DNA of 20,646 nucleotides. Origin: JBFXEO01 sp050180015. GTDB lineage: Bacteria; Bacteroidota; Bacteroidia; Bacteroidales; Tenuifilaceae. A program made the translations under genes and the position numbers. Below are positions 1 to 8,003 of the stretch, piece by piece (positions within the stretch are counted from its first letter, which is position 1; each line of letters begins with the position of its first letter). Below the pieces are notes generated by a model. The model did not search any database, had not been told where the DNA came from, and was given only the letters and a program-made list of their open reading frames with translations. The DNA lies in assembly GCA_050180015.1 (NCBI GenBank), contig JBFXEO010000024.1:1-20646 (forward strand), read 5' to 3'.

Positions 1-1444
1 GATAGCCATTGCTGGCATTGTCAATCAACTTACGAATCTTGGCTTTATCAACTTTGGGTAAAGTTGGTTTTTCGGGTGTTGGCTTTTGTGTGTGGTATAT
101 CTTTGAAAGAGCATTCCCGAATGTAACCTCGTCGGGGAAGTTGATACGTCCCTTGGCAATAAAATGGTCTATCTCATCCTTTACATTGATAACTGAAGGA
201 AGGATCGGGAATATCGGCTTGCGGCACTCCTTCATTTTTTGATCTAGCAAGTCGTAAACATCGTAAACTGGGAATAATCCTGGACTTCCAAAGATCACGG
301 CCATTGCATCGATATGGTCAAAATCCTTTTCGCAGGCATCAATAATATATCCAAGTTGCTCTGCGGTTCCGGTTGCCAGGAAATCAATTGGATTTGCTAC
401 CGATGAACCTGCAAATAGTTTTGTAAGCAGGTCTTTGGCTTTAGGGCCATCTATAGCAGGAACCTCTAGTCCGTTATTCGATAGTGAGTCGGTTAACATA
501 ACAGCTGGCCCGCCAGCGTGGGTAATAACTGCAATGTTTTTTCCTTTTAGTTCGGGATGCATAAAAATTGATGCCACGGTGGTTAGCTCATCTCTACCAG
601 AGCAGCGCACAATGCCCGCTTTGCGGAAAAGTGCATCAACGGCAACATCGCTACTTGCCAGTGCGCCAGTATGGCTTGATGCTGCACGGCTACCAGCCGA
701 TGAACTACCGGCCTTAATGGCGGCAATTCTACAACCCTTACAGATTAGCGATGATGCGTGCTTTAGCAGTTTTTGTGGTTTGTTGATACTCTCAACGTAT
801 AGCAATTTTACCTTTGAACTTGTTGATGAATCGAACGATTCGTCTAGGTATTCAAGAACTTCTTCAACACCCATTTGTGCGCTGTTTCCAACCGAGAAAA
901 CGCTGTTAAAGGTTAGTCCTTTAGTCATACCCGATTCCATAATAAATACAGCGGTTGCACCTGATCCAGAAATGAAATCTACACCTTTTGAATCGAATTT
1001 AGGAATTGGAGTCGAGAATACTCCGGCATAGTGAGTATTCATCATGCCAATACAGTTGGGGCCGATAAGGCTTCCTCCAACACTGTTTATGGTATCAACA
1101 ATTTGTTGTTCCAGTTTTGCGCCTTCTTCGCTCTCCTCGTGAAATCCTGCCGAAAGGATGATGAACCCACGAGTACCTTTCTCTTTTGCTAAAATGTCAA
1201 CCGTTTGGGGACAAAATTTTGCTGCAATAGCAAGAATCGCCAAATCAACCTGGGGCAGTTCAGCAGCATCGCGGAACGACTTAATGCCTTGTATAGTGTC
1301 GAGCTTTGGGTTTACTAAGTAAAGTTCTCCGTCGAAATTATGATCGATAAGGTTTTTAAGAACTTTACCACCTGGTTTCTGAACATCGTCGGAGCCACCA
1401 ACTACTACAATGCTTTTTGGGTTGAGGAGTTGCTTTGCTATCAT
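1..1444 (-). CDS. Acetate-CoA ligase (ADP-forming), N-terminal 481 residues, 3' end cut by window edge
   Basis: This enzyme interconverts acetyl-CoA (or another acyl-CoA), ADP and phosphate with the free acid, CoA and ATP, conserving energy in the cytoplasm of fermenting anaerobes. The frame reads from ATG at 1442-1444 to the left edge without a stop. The N-terminus is a CoA-binding Rossmann domain (SIVVVGG at residues 11-17). It is followed by succinyl-CoA-ligase-like segments with GPNCIG (128-133) and the phospho-histidine loop SSHTGA (255-260, H257). E218 in YVES sits where the family has the glutamate that pairs with this histidine. Fused alpha-beta members are about 690-700 residues, so roughly 210 residues, including the ATP-grasp part, should lie outside the window. 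The TAnnTTTG promoter ahead and the terminator of the upstream gene indicate its own transcription unit. Family call is firm; the preferred acyl substrate cannot be read. Confidence 0.93.
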   Translation of the reverse strand, partial: MIAKQLLNPKSIVVVGGSDDVQKPGGKVLKNLIDHNFDGELYLVNPKLDTIQGIKSFRDAAELPQVDLAILAIAAKFCPQTVDILAKEKGTRGFIILSAGFHEESEEGAKLEQQIVDTINSVGGSLIGPNCIGMMNTHYAGVFSTPIPKFDSKGVDFISGSGATAVFIMESGMTKGLTFNSVFSVGNSAQMGVEEVLEYLDESFDSSTSSKVKLLYVESINKPQKLLKHASSLICKGCRIAAIKAGSSSAGSRAASSHTGALASSDVAVDALFRKAGIVRCSGRDELTTVASIFMHPELKGKNIAVITHAGGPAVMLTDSLSNNGLEVPAIDGPKAKDLLTKLFAGSSVANPIDFLATGTAEQLGYIIDACEKDFDHIDAMAVIFGSPGLFPVYDVYDLLDQKMKECRKPIFPILPSVINVKDEIDHFIAKGRINFPDEVTFGNALSKIYHTQKPTPEKPTLPKVDKAKIRKLIDNASNGY

Positions 1445-1483
1445 ATCGTTGATTTTTATTTTTGATATTTCCTAAATCGATTG

Positions 1484-1515
1484 CAAACGTATGGTAATTT
1501 AAGGAAAATTACAAG
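1484..1515 (-). promoter_or_regulatory. Candidate Bacteroidota promoter for the acetate-CoA ligase gene
   Basis: On the minus strand the -7 box TACGTTTG (1491 to 1484) fits TAnnTTTG exactly. CTTG (1515 to 1512) lies 20 nt upstream in the place of the -33 TTTG box. Transcription would start near 1477, leaving a leader of about 33 nt. An imperfect inverted repeat overlaps the -33 element. This is a motif match only. Confidence 0.5.
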
Positions 1516-1533
1516 TTACAATTCGTAAGTTGT
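1511..1533. promoter_or_regulatory. Imperfect inverted repeat over the -33 box (candidate operator)
   Basis: ACAAGTTAC, a 5-nt spacer and GTAAGTTGT form a 9+5+9 inverted repeat matching at 8 of 9 positions. It covers the -33 element of the predicted acetate-CoA ligase promoter, a usual place for a regulator to bind. No regulator is identified, and the region is AT-rich, so chance is possible. Confidence 0.3.
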
Positions 1534-1653
1534 ATTAATAAAATAGTAAATATTTTGGCTGATATTGGGGGGTTGGATTATATAAGCTTGAAAATATTGG
1601 GCATATAGTATCAATATTGTTTTTCCGGATAAACCGACCGCTGGCCTGCAGTA

Positions 1654-1684
1654 AAAAACTCCCTTTGCAATTAAGGGAGTTTTT
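1654..1684 (-). terminator. Strong intrinsic terminator after the T9SS surface protein gene
   Basis: A perfect 12-bp stem (AAAAACTCCCTT paired with AAGGGAGTTTTT) closes a 7-nt loop and has a T tract on either strand. It lies 20 nt past the stop codon of the minus-strand T9SS protein gene and upstream of the acetate-CoA ligase promoter, so it separates the two genes. Confidence 0.85.
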
Positions 1685-1704
1685 CGGTTGATAAAATATT
1701 TAAG

Positions 1705-4410
1705 CTATTGCTTTATAATTCGTCGGGTCACAATTCCATTATTGACCACAATTTTTACAATGTAAATTCCCGAAGGTTTTTGGCTGATATTAACGGTGGT
1801 TTCGTCGGAAGTCTCGTAGTTGCTATACACCAATCTACCCGTAAGATCAAAAATCTGGATGGAGTATTTCCCTTCAGATGCAATGGTGAATTCACCCATG
1901 CTTGGATTTGGATATATTGCTACCGGTGAGGTACTGTTTGGGTCAATATACGTTGGGATTAATACCACATCAACCCTAACGTCCCTATCATCTATATCAA
2001 ATGTGCCTGTGTAAGTATTATAGCCATTGTATTTTACCGTAAAGGGTATATCGTTGCCGAAAGGAATGTAGTCCACAATGGCGTAACCCGCTGGCTCGGT
2101 ACTTACCGTGTCAATGCCTTCGACAATAATTTCGGCATTGGCCATTGGGCTGCCTTTACTGGTCACGTGGAATGTAGCGGTGTACCTTTCGGCTACAAGT
2201 TTAATTTGAATTGTGCTGTCGGAAACCAAGTTGATATTGGCAAAATTTTGTGCGTAGTTGTACTTATAGGTTGTTACATCTACATTGCTATCGCTAATTC
2301 CGGCGAAGGTTACTTTGCCTTCGTTATCGGTATATTTCCATCCATATCCGGGTACGGCTACCTCGGCATCACTTAAGTATTCGTCCTTTTCGTTTAGAAC
2401 TTCAATGGTAAGATTGTGCGTTGTAGCAGCCGTAAGGGTAATGTTTATGAGCGTATCTTTTCCTTCGTGATCTAAGAATCCCCAATCATACTTTTCGTAG
2501 CCCGAGGCCATAACGTGGTAGCTGTAAAAGTTGGGGGCAAGCAGCAAGCTATCCGTTCCGTTACTGTCCGTTACCAGCAGTGAATCTTCCAGCAAAATTT
2601 CTGCGCCAGCAATGGGCTCATCGCTTTCGTTGGCAACATGGAATTTTACCCAGTAGGGTTTTTCGAGGGTAATATTGATGAACAAATCCTGGTAAAAAAC
2701 CCTAAAGTCGCTATTTACCTGCGCTAAACCCTCGGCATTAATTTGGTAGCTATAATTCCCGTTGCCGAGCGATATACCCGCAACGCCGTACTCATCTGTT
2801 GTTAGGGTTGAATCCAGTTCCGGTATATAAATTTTGATATCGGGTATTACCTCACCATCATTATTTTTAACCGTGAAGGTTACTTTCGGGTTTTGTTCGG
2901 GTTCCTCCATTGTTAACCGTAGGGCTACATTGCCAATGGTGGGGTTGGCCATGCGTTCAATGCTCGACTGGTTTACTTTCCAGAACGATCCCTCTTTCTC
3001 CCCATCGTACCCCATTCCCAGCGATGTTGTTCCCGTTTGGGTAACAGTAACCAGGTAGCTATATCCGTGTGTGCAAAAAACGGGATCGTTGAGCTGATAG
3101 TTTACGGTTGCACTGGAATTATCCTCAGTTTTGGTGAAATAATCGGTGTACAATGTTTTACTGATAGTGTTGTCAATGGGGTTCAACTCGTGAATTTGAA
3201 CGTGAAATTTGAACGGTGTGAATCCGGAGGTACTGAAGTATGGCCATTCAATTTGAATTCCGCTGATAAAGGCATCTTTGGCTACCGTATAAACGTTACC
3301 AAATTCCTGATTCATACCCAATGAAAATCCACCGGCTACGCCATAATCGGTGGCAAAAAGTATATTGCTGTACGAAAATTCCACGGAATCGCTGTTGTTC
3401 TCCTCGTTCACATCCTGTTCAGCAGAAGACTGGAACAGAATTTTATAATCGCCCGCAGCGGTCAATGTAATTTTATCGGGCAGCTTTATGCTTTTGGTTT
3501 CACCTTCGGCAATGGTATCGGTAATTTGTAGCGATGAGTTAAAATTGGGGAGCTGGGTGGAGGTTACTTCTACCGTTGCGGTATCTTCTAAAGTTGATCC
3601 TTGGTTTAAAATTTTGGCCTTTAGGTCGAGTGACAAACTATCGTAAAGGAAATGTGGCTGAGACGAGTAGCTGAAAGGAATTGCTGAAATGGAGAGATCG
3701 GGATCCTCATTATCTGTAACCGTGAAATTATCAACGGCCAGCTGCGTGCCTTTGTTTTCGTTGAGTTCATTTGTATAAACAAGGGCTATTCTGATATTCT
3801 TTCCTGCAAATTTACTGAGCGGTATTACAACCCTACTGTTGAACTGGTTGCTAATGCTTGTTGTGTCGTAATCGCCCCATGATTTTAATGAGTCGATGGT
3901 GTGACTGTCCACATCATAAATAAATACATCGAAGTGGGTGACATATCCCTGTGCGTAGTTGCTGTAGTACCATAGCCAGAACTTAAGGTAGAGTGTTGTT
4001 TCGGGCGGTACGGCTATGGTATCCTTTCTAATTAACCATGTTGCATCCTTGGAGTTGTACGAGATGGCAACAGACTGACTGCCGCTGAAAATATAGGTTG
4101 ATCCGTTTCCGTTAAAGCTTGATGGTTTGCATAAAAACCATTTTGGATCGGTGGCATCGTAAAGTTCATCGAAATTTAGCGATGTGCCTCTTTTGATTTC
4201 CCAGCTGTTGGTTAAAACATAGTCTGTTCCTTCAAAATCATCAAAAATTTTACCTTGGCTGGAGCTTGTATAGGCTTTAGCGCTGCTGGCCGGTTTAACC
4301 CTGGTAATACTGTAGTTCGATTTATCTCCGAATGGCATACGTTCGGGTTGTGCAAATAGTGAATTGGCAATTCCAACGGTCAGTAATCCAATTAGTAAAC
4401 TTTTTTTCAT
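1705..4410 (-). CDS. T9SS-exported multidomain surface protein with four carboxypeptidase-regulatory-like repeats
   Basis: I read a 901-residue secreted protein. Residues 1-21 are a signal peptide (MKKSLLIGLL... ending LFAQ). About 53-235 resembles the cleaved-adhesin/choice-of-anchor J jelly-roll domain (IFDDFEG near the start, AVDNFTV at the end). About 236-345 looks like a CARDB-type Ig fold. A beta-rich segment follows to about 500, then four tandem units of 70-80 residues (about 508-583, 587-660, 665-740, 741-819) of the carboxypeptidase regulatory-like type. The last 75 residues are a T9SS type A sorting domain (YPNPSMGEF, IFDLTGRLV, SGIYIVKI, final RRIIKQ). No catalytic motif is visible, so binding or adhesion is more likely than enzymatic activity. 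An in-frame upstream start at 4443 would put charged residues before the signal peptide. The start at 4410 follows AGGAAG and gives a normal signal peptide, so I chose it. Confidence 0.9.
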   Translation of the reverse strand: MKKSLLIGLLTVGIANSLFAQPERMPFGDKSNYSITRVKPASSAKAYTSSSQGKIFDDFEGTDYVLTNSWEIKRGTSLNFDELYDATDPKWFLCKPSSFNGNGSTYIFSGSQSVAISYNSKDATWLIRKDTIAVPPETTLYLKFWLWYYSNYAQGYVTHFDVFIYDVDSHTIDSLKSWGDYDTTSISNQFNSRVVIPLSKFAGKNIRIALVYTNELNENKGTQLAVDNFTVTDNEDPDLSISAIPFSYSSQPHFLYDSLSLDLKAKILNQGSTLEDTATVEVTSTQLPNFNSSLQITDTIAEGETKSIKLPDKITLTAAGDYKILFQSSAEQDVNEENNSDSVEFSYSNILFATDYGVAGGFSLGMNQEFGNVYTVAKDAFISGIQIEWPYFSTSGFTPFKFHVQIHELNPIDNTISKTLYTDYFTKTEDNSSATVNYQLNDPVFCTHGYSYLVTVTQTGTTSLGMGYDGEKEGSFWKVNQSSIERMANPTIGNVALRLTMEEPEQNPKVTFTVKNNDGEVIPDIKIYIPELDSTLTTDEYGVAGISLGNGNYSYQINAEGLAQVNSDFRVFYQDLFINITLEKPYWVKFHVANESDEPIAGAEILLEDSLLVTDSNGTDSLLLAPNFYSYHVMASGYEKYDWGFLDHEGKDTLINITLTAATTHNLTIEVLNEKDEYLSDAEVAVPGYGWKYTDNEGKVTFAGISDSNVDVTTYKYNYAQNFANINLVSDSTIQIKLVAERYTATFHVTSKGSPMANAEIIVEGIDTVSTEPAGYAIVDYIPFGNDIPFTVKYNGYNTYTGTFDIDDRDVRVDVVLIPTYIDPNSTSPVAIYPNPSMGEFTIASEGKYSIQIFDLTGRLVYSNYETSDETTVNISQKPSGIYIVKIVVNNGIVTRRIIKQ

Positions 4411-4440
4411 GCTTCCTGTTTTTTGATTTCTGAGTATTAT

Positions 4441-4448
4441 CAAATTTA
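4441..4448 (-). promoter_or_regulatory. Candidate -7 box for the T9SS surface protein gene
   Basis: TAAATTTG on the minus strand fits TAnnTTTG and would give a leader of about 25 nt to the ATG at 4410. That supports this start over the in-frame one at 4443, which would lie at the box itself. No clear -33 TTTG is found at the right spacing. Confidence 0.35.
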
Positions 4449-4560
4449 AAAAATAGAACGGATGGCTATTATACGGAAATATTAAATAAAGGTAACCAAA
4501 ATTAAAATAATATCGAAACTTGAGTCAAGTTAACACGGGGGGGCGGTGTATAATGCCATC

Positions 4561-4604
4561 AAAAGAGTTGCTCGCTGGGCTTGCCGAAGGGGTGCGAGTT
4601 CAAC
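4561..4604 (-). terminator. Candidate terminator of the hdr operon, containing a REP-like core
   Basis: Read on the minus strand, GTTG-aa-CTCGC (4604 to 4594) pairs with GCGAG-CAAC (4575 to 4567), giving a 9-bp stem with a 2-nt bulge, followed at once by TCTTTTG. The loop holds the + strand sequence CTGGGCTTGCCGAAGGGG (4575-4592), which resembles a dispersed REP-type motif I recall from many bacterial genomes (CCTGAGCTTGTCGAAGG). It lies about 86 nt beyond the hdrDE stop codon. The T tract is short, so termination is likely but not certain. Confidence 0.5.
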
Positions 4605-4686
4605 GAGATTATTCTATTTGCTCACTAATTGTCGATAATGCCCACGCCTTTCCTTTGTGCGAGTTCAACGAGATTATTCTATTTGC
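4592..4686. repeat. 30-bp exact direct repeat, two copies 65 bp apart
   Basis: Positions 4592-4621 and 4657-4686 are identical over 30 bases (each begins GTGCGAGTTCAACGAG), with 35 bp of unrelated sequence between them. The right copy ends 3 bp beyond the stop codon of the membrane HdrDE gene. The left copy supplies one arm of the predicted terminator hairpin; the right copy has no partner arm. It is most simply a partial tandem duplication of a 65-bp unit. Confidence 0.8.
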
Positions 4687-4689
4687 AGG

Positions 4690-6522
4690 CTAAACTGCTA
4701 AAATTTCCTGATCTACCGTTTCTTGTTTTCTTTGGGTATTTTCGTTGATGGCGACATTTTTAGCCAGGATCTCGGAAATATCCTGGATGGGAACATCGCT
4801 TTGGGCTGCATTGAAAGTTTTTTTACAGAGCGGACATGCCGTAGCCACAACATCGGTTGTAGCATCGGAAATTTGCCTAATGGTTGATGCTGCAATGGCT
4901 TTTTTTTGCTCTGCCGATATGTTTGAAATTCCCAAGCTTCCCCCGCAGCAAAGCGAGTTGCTCCGTGTTTGATTTCCGGTTTCCGTTAAGTTTCCAATTT
5001 TAGCCAGTAGTTCACGGGGTTCTTCGGTAACTTTTAGCCCTCTGCTTAGCTCACACGGATCGTGATAAGCTATATTCTGATTGGTTTTGCCGAAAGAGAG
5101 CTTGTTTTCGTTGACTAGTTGTAGCAAAAATTGGCTATGATGCAAGACGGGAATGTTCAGGTGGTAATTCTGCTTGAATTCGCGGGCACAAATGGGGCAT
5201 GTTGTAACAAGTACCTCGGCCCCGGAGTTATGTATCAATGAGTTGTTTTTATCGATGAGTTGTTTTGCGGCGTTGGCCTGTCCGGCCAGGTGGAGGGGTC
5301 TTCCACAGCATATACTTCCATCTCTGTCGATGAATGTATAGTCAACTTTGGCTGTATCAAAAAGTTTTAATGTCGATTTTATGGCAGAGGGGGTAAGGTG
5401 CCCCATGCAACCGGCAAAGAAAGCAATTTTGGCTTTGGGGTAGCTGTAGCCACTCAGGTAAGCGTAGCTATTTTTGCCAAAGGGTTGATACCTTTTCCGA
5501 TCGTTAGTTCTAATTTTTGTTATCTCGATGCCCACAGGGCAGGCCTCTACGCATCGCATACACATCATGCACGTTTCGCGTAGCCGTTGGTTGGGCTGGC
5601 TGTAACGTAAATCCCTGATGAAGTATGCGGGTTGGGTGTCGTTAATGTTAAGATCGGTGCTGAGCTGACAGGAATCGATGCAAATTCCGCAACGCGAGCA
5701 GGCATTTGTTTCAAGTTTTGTGAATGTTGAGTGGGCTTCTTTTTCCTTAACGCCGTACTTTCGTAAAAATATTAACAGTATTTCTGCGGGTATGTGCATG
5801 TAGCGGGAGAAAGGCAGGGTTACAAAGAATAACCCCAGCGAAATGGAGTATGCCCACCACGCCGGATAGTATAGCTGGTCGAGAGGTAAATTGTAAATTA
5901 CCTGCTGGCCCAAGAAATTGGTAAAAAAGTGACCAGTATTGTAGAGTCCGGCTGTTACGCTTTCGGCCAGTATTCGGAGCGGAAAAATAAACCATAGCGA
6001 GGTAAGCGCAATCCTATCAATAAGAATATGCTTGGTTGTTTTCCGCATCCCCAGAAATTTACTTTTTATTCGTTTGAAAAATGCCAGGCCAATTCCCGAG
6101 ATAACTAGGAGTAAGAAAAAATCCATTAGGAATGTGAAAATCTCTTCGTACTCACGTAATGGCGATAGGTCGTGCCGGAAAAATTCGAAGAAAATAGGGT
6201 AGTAGGGTGGGTTTATTTTGCCATGCGGATAAAGCCTCGACTCCATATTGCCCAGTACAATTAGCATAAACCAGCCGAAGGCAAGGCTCATGTGCATGTA
6301 TCCGAGCAACGCATTCTTTCTAAAAATTTTACGATGAAGCAGGCTTTCCATGATCGATTCCCAAATAGCTTTAACGGTACGGAGGGAGAATAGGCGCTTC
6401 CATACTATTTTTTGCTCACGGCTCGATAACCTGATAATCCAGTAAGTCCACATTCCAACAATGTAGAGGATTACGAAGGTTAACCCGATGGAAAAGGGTA
6501 GGACAAAGGGATGGAACTTCAT
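4690..6522 (-). CDS. hdrD: Membrane HdrDE-like fusion: NarI/HdrE-type cytochrome b domain plus HdrD iron-sulfur domain
   Basis: This 610-residue protein should exchange electrons between the quinone pool and cytoplasmic FeS clusters. The first 250 residues hold about five hydrophobic segments (roughly 8-30, 70-91, 127-147, 166-188, 220-240). H77, H198 and H243 are candidate b-heme ligands, as in NarI/DsrM/HdrE. The cytoplasmic part then has two [4Fe-4S] motifs (C275-C278-C281-C285 and C318-C321-C324-C328). Two complete CCG domains follow: C372, C405-C406, C442-x2-C445, and C490, C525-C526, C563-x2-C566, the pattern of the noncubane clusters of HdrD/HdrB. It starts 3 nt after hdrC2, so it is co-translated. 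Methanosarcina HdrD and HdrE, and sulfate-reducer DsrK and DsrM, are separate proteins; here they are fused. Architecture is certain; the physiological substrate is unknown. Confidence 0.9.
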   Translation of the reverse strand: MKFHPFVLPFSIGLTFVILYIVGMWTYWIIRLSSREQKIVWKRLFSLRTVKAIWESIMESLLHRKIFRKNALLGYMHMSLAFGWFMLIVLGNMESRLYPHGKINPPYYPIFFEFFRHDLSPLREYEEIFTFLMDFFLLLVISGIGLAFFKRIKSKFLGMRKTTKHILIDRIALTSLWFIFPLRILAESVTAGLYNTGHFFTNFLGQQVIYNLPLDQLYYPAWWAYSISLGLFFVTLPFSRYMHIPAEILLIFLRKYGVKEKEAHSTFTKLETNACSRCGICIDSCQLSTDLNINDTQPAYFIRDLRYSQPNQRLRETCMMCMRCVEACPVGIEITKIRTNDRKRYQPFGKNSYAYLSGYSYPKAKIAFFAGCMGHLTPSAIKSTLKLFDTAKVDYTFIDRDGSICCGRPLHLAGQANAAKQLIDKNNSLIHNSGAEVLVTTCPICAREFKQNYHLNIPVLHHSQFLLQLVNENKLSFGKTNQNIAYHDPCELSRGLKVTEEPRELLAKIGNLTETGNQTRSNSLCCGGSLGISNISAEQKKAIAASTIRQISDATTDVVATACPLCKKTFNAAQSDVPIQDISEILAKNVAINENTQRKQETVDQEILAV

Positions 6523-6525
6523 ACT

Positions 6526-6855
6526 TTAAAAATTTATGCTAGCATTACGAATTAACTTTACAATGTTTCGGGTGTTGACATCGCGAGGGCAAACCAATGT
6601 GCACTTCCCGCAAAGCATACATTTTTCGGATTCTGCAATGGCTTCCTCAATTTCGCCCCTGCGAATACTGTGGCACATCTCCCTAAAGCTGAAATTGGTG
6701 AATTTTCCGGCAGTACAGGTGGCCGAACAACTTCCGCAGGCAATACACATTATGAAAGTGCTGTCCTGTTCTGCAATCCACTCACCTAGTTTGAGGTTAG
6801 CCCTGTCCAAATCGTGAATTTTTATTTCTAAAGGGGCGTATCCAAAATCAACCAT
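6526..6855 (-). CDS. hdrC: HdrC-like dicluster ferredoxin subunit (hdrC2)
   Basis: A 109-residue protein with two classic [4Fe-4S] motifs: C37-C40-C43-C47 (CIACGSC) and C79-C82-C85-C89 (CMLCGKC, followed by CP). That is the HdrC/QmoC N-terminal dicluster fold. It is shorter than typical HdrC and has little beyond the clusters. It lies 6 nt after hdrA and 3 nt before the membrane HdrDE gene. I infer that it wires the HdrA flavin to the membrane subunit, as the HdrC part of QmoC does in the Qmo complex. Confidence 0.88.
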   Translation of the reverse strand: MVDFGYAPLEIKIHDLDRANLKLGEWIAEQDSTFIMCIACGSCSATCTAGKFTNFSFREMCHSIRRGEIEEAIAESEKCMLCGKCTLVCPRDVNTRNIVKLIRNASINF

Positions 6856-6861
6856 AACACA

Positions 6862-7875
6862 TTATTTACTTAGATACCTGTGAATCTCAATTGCTGCAGA
6901 ACGGGCAGCGTTTATTGAGTCTGTAATATTGTTAGGCCCTGTACAGGCACCGGCAACAAAAACGCCCTCGGTTGAGGTATTTACGGGGTCTAGGTGATAG
7001 TCATTTATGCCGATGAAGCCGTCGCGGTTGGGCTTTAAGCCTATGCCGGCGATAAGCTCCGCCGTACCAATTGCCGGTGACATGCCAACCATGAGTACAA
7101 CCATATCAACAGACATTTTTAGCGGTTTGGATGAGAGGGTATCCTCCGTTTTGATTAATACCCTGCCACCATCCAGCTCGCTTGCCTCCGATAGCCGGCC
7201 ACGAATAAAGTTGATTCCCTTTTGCTGGGCTTCTTTATATAAATCCTCGTATCCGGGACCAAACATCCTTAAGTCCATGTATAAGCAGACAATCTCCGCA
7301 CTGGGAATGGCTTCTTTTACTTCAATGGCCTGTTTTACGGCGGTTACACAGCAAACCTTTGAGCAGTATGTTCTGTTTACCTTTTCGTCGCGGCTGCCAA
7401 CACAGTGAATAAATGCAACCTTCTGTGGCGTTTTCCCGCTTTTCATTGCTGGTTTTCCCCCTGTTTTGAACATTTCCTCAAGTTCAGCAGAGGTTACTAC
7501 ATTTTCATATATACCATAGCCATACTCTTCTTTTTTTTCTGCGGGGAAAAGTTCAAAGCCTGTTGATAGAAGCAACGCATCGGCCTCAAAGGTTTTTCCT
7601 TTTGCTTCTAGTTTAAATTTGCCATTATCCTTGGATATTGCGGTAACAGCCGTAGAAAGAAGGATAGCGGGGTTTCCGTTGAGGTGAGATTTTAAAATAT
7701 TTATGACCTCGCCGGAATGCCTCCGATTTGGGAAAAGCCTATCCCATTGGGCTGCATTGCCGCCAGGTTGATTCTTTTTCTCGAATATTGTTACGTTGTG
7801 GCCCAACTCTGCCAGCTTATTGGCGGCCTCGAGCCCGGCTACCCCACCGCCTATTATTGCTATATCTTTACCCAT
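6862..7875 (-). CDS. hdrA: Short HdrA/QmoA-like FAD iron-sulfur subunit
   Basis: A 337-residue flavoprotein. GGGVAGLEAA (9-18) is the FAD dinucleotide-binding loop, and VFVAGACTGPNNITDSI near 305-321 is the C-terminal FAD motif. C158-x12-C171-x3-C175-C176 (FIHCVGSRDE ... YCSKVCC) is the distinctive HdrA cluster pattern. Methanogen HdrA has about 650 residues, with an N-terminal cluster domain and ferredoxin domains; this protein has neither. In size and content it is closer to QmoA. The flavin is expected to be the branch point between hdrC1-hdrB and hdrC2-hdrDE. Start is ATG at 7875, after a 128-nt gap from hdrB that holds no gene or TAnnTTTG box I can see. Loss of ferredoxin domains makes ferredoxin-linked bifurcation by this subunit alone less likely. 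Confidence 0.9.
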   Translation of the reverse strand: MGKDIAIIGGGVAGLEAANKLAELGHNVTIFEKKNQPGGNAAQWDRLFPNRRHSGEVINILKSHLNGNPAILLSTAVTAISKDNGKFKLEAKGKTFEADALLLSTGFELFPAEKKEEYGYGIYENVVTSAELEEMFKTGGKPAMKSGKTPQKVAFIHCVGSRDEKVNRTYCSKVCCVTAVKQAIEVKEAIPSAEIVCLYMDLRMFGPGYEDLYKEAQQKGINFIRGRLSEASELDGGRVLIKTEDTLSSKPLKMSVDMVVLMVGMSPAIGTAELIAGIGLKPNRDGFIGINDYHLDPVNTSTEGVFVAGACTGPNNITDSINAARSAAIEIHRYLSK

Positions 7876-8003
7876 ATATGTTAGTGTTTGGTTGTTCGCT
7901 GATAAATGTTAAATGGTAAAAGTTGAAGGGTTGAAAAACTAGTGACAGCTATTATTTTCCCTTGTCTTTCTTTTAACGTTTAACTTTTTATTTTTCACGT
8001 CTG

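Noticed and set aside
435..1031. 198-aa open frame on the plus strand
   Set aside because: It lies antisense inside the acetate-CoA ligase gene, has a low-complexity Ser/Ala-rich product and no family resemblance.
4592..4686. CRISPR array with 30-bp repeats and a 35-bp spacer
   Set aside because: The dimensions fit, but there are only two repeats and one spacer, the repeat lacks the usual terminal dyad, there is no AT-rich leader or cas gene, and one copy forms part of a terminator-like hairpin. A partial 65-bp duplication explains it better.
7876..8003. Internal promoter or small gene in the 128-nt gap between hdrB and hdrA
   Set aside because: No TAnnTTTG box, start codon with coding pattern or stable hairpin is visible; only short AT-rich AAAAGTT-type words recur.
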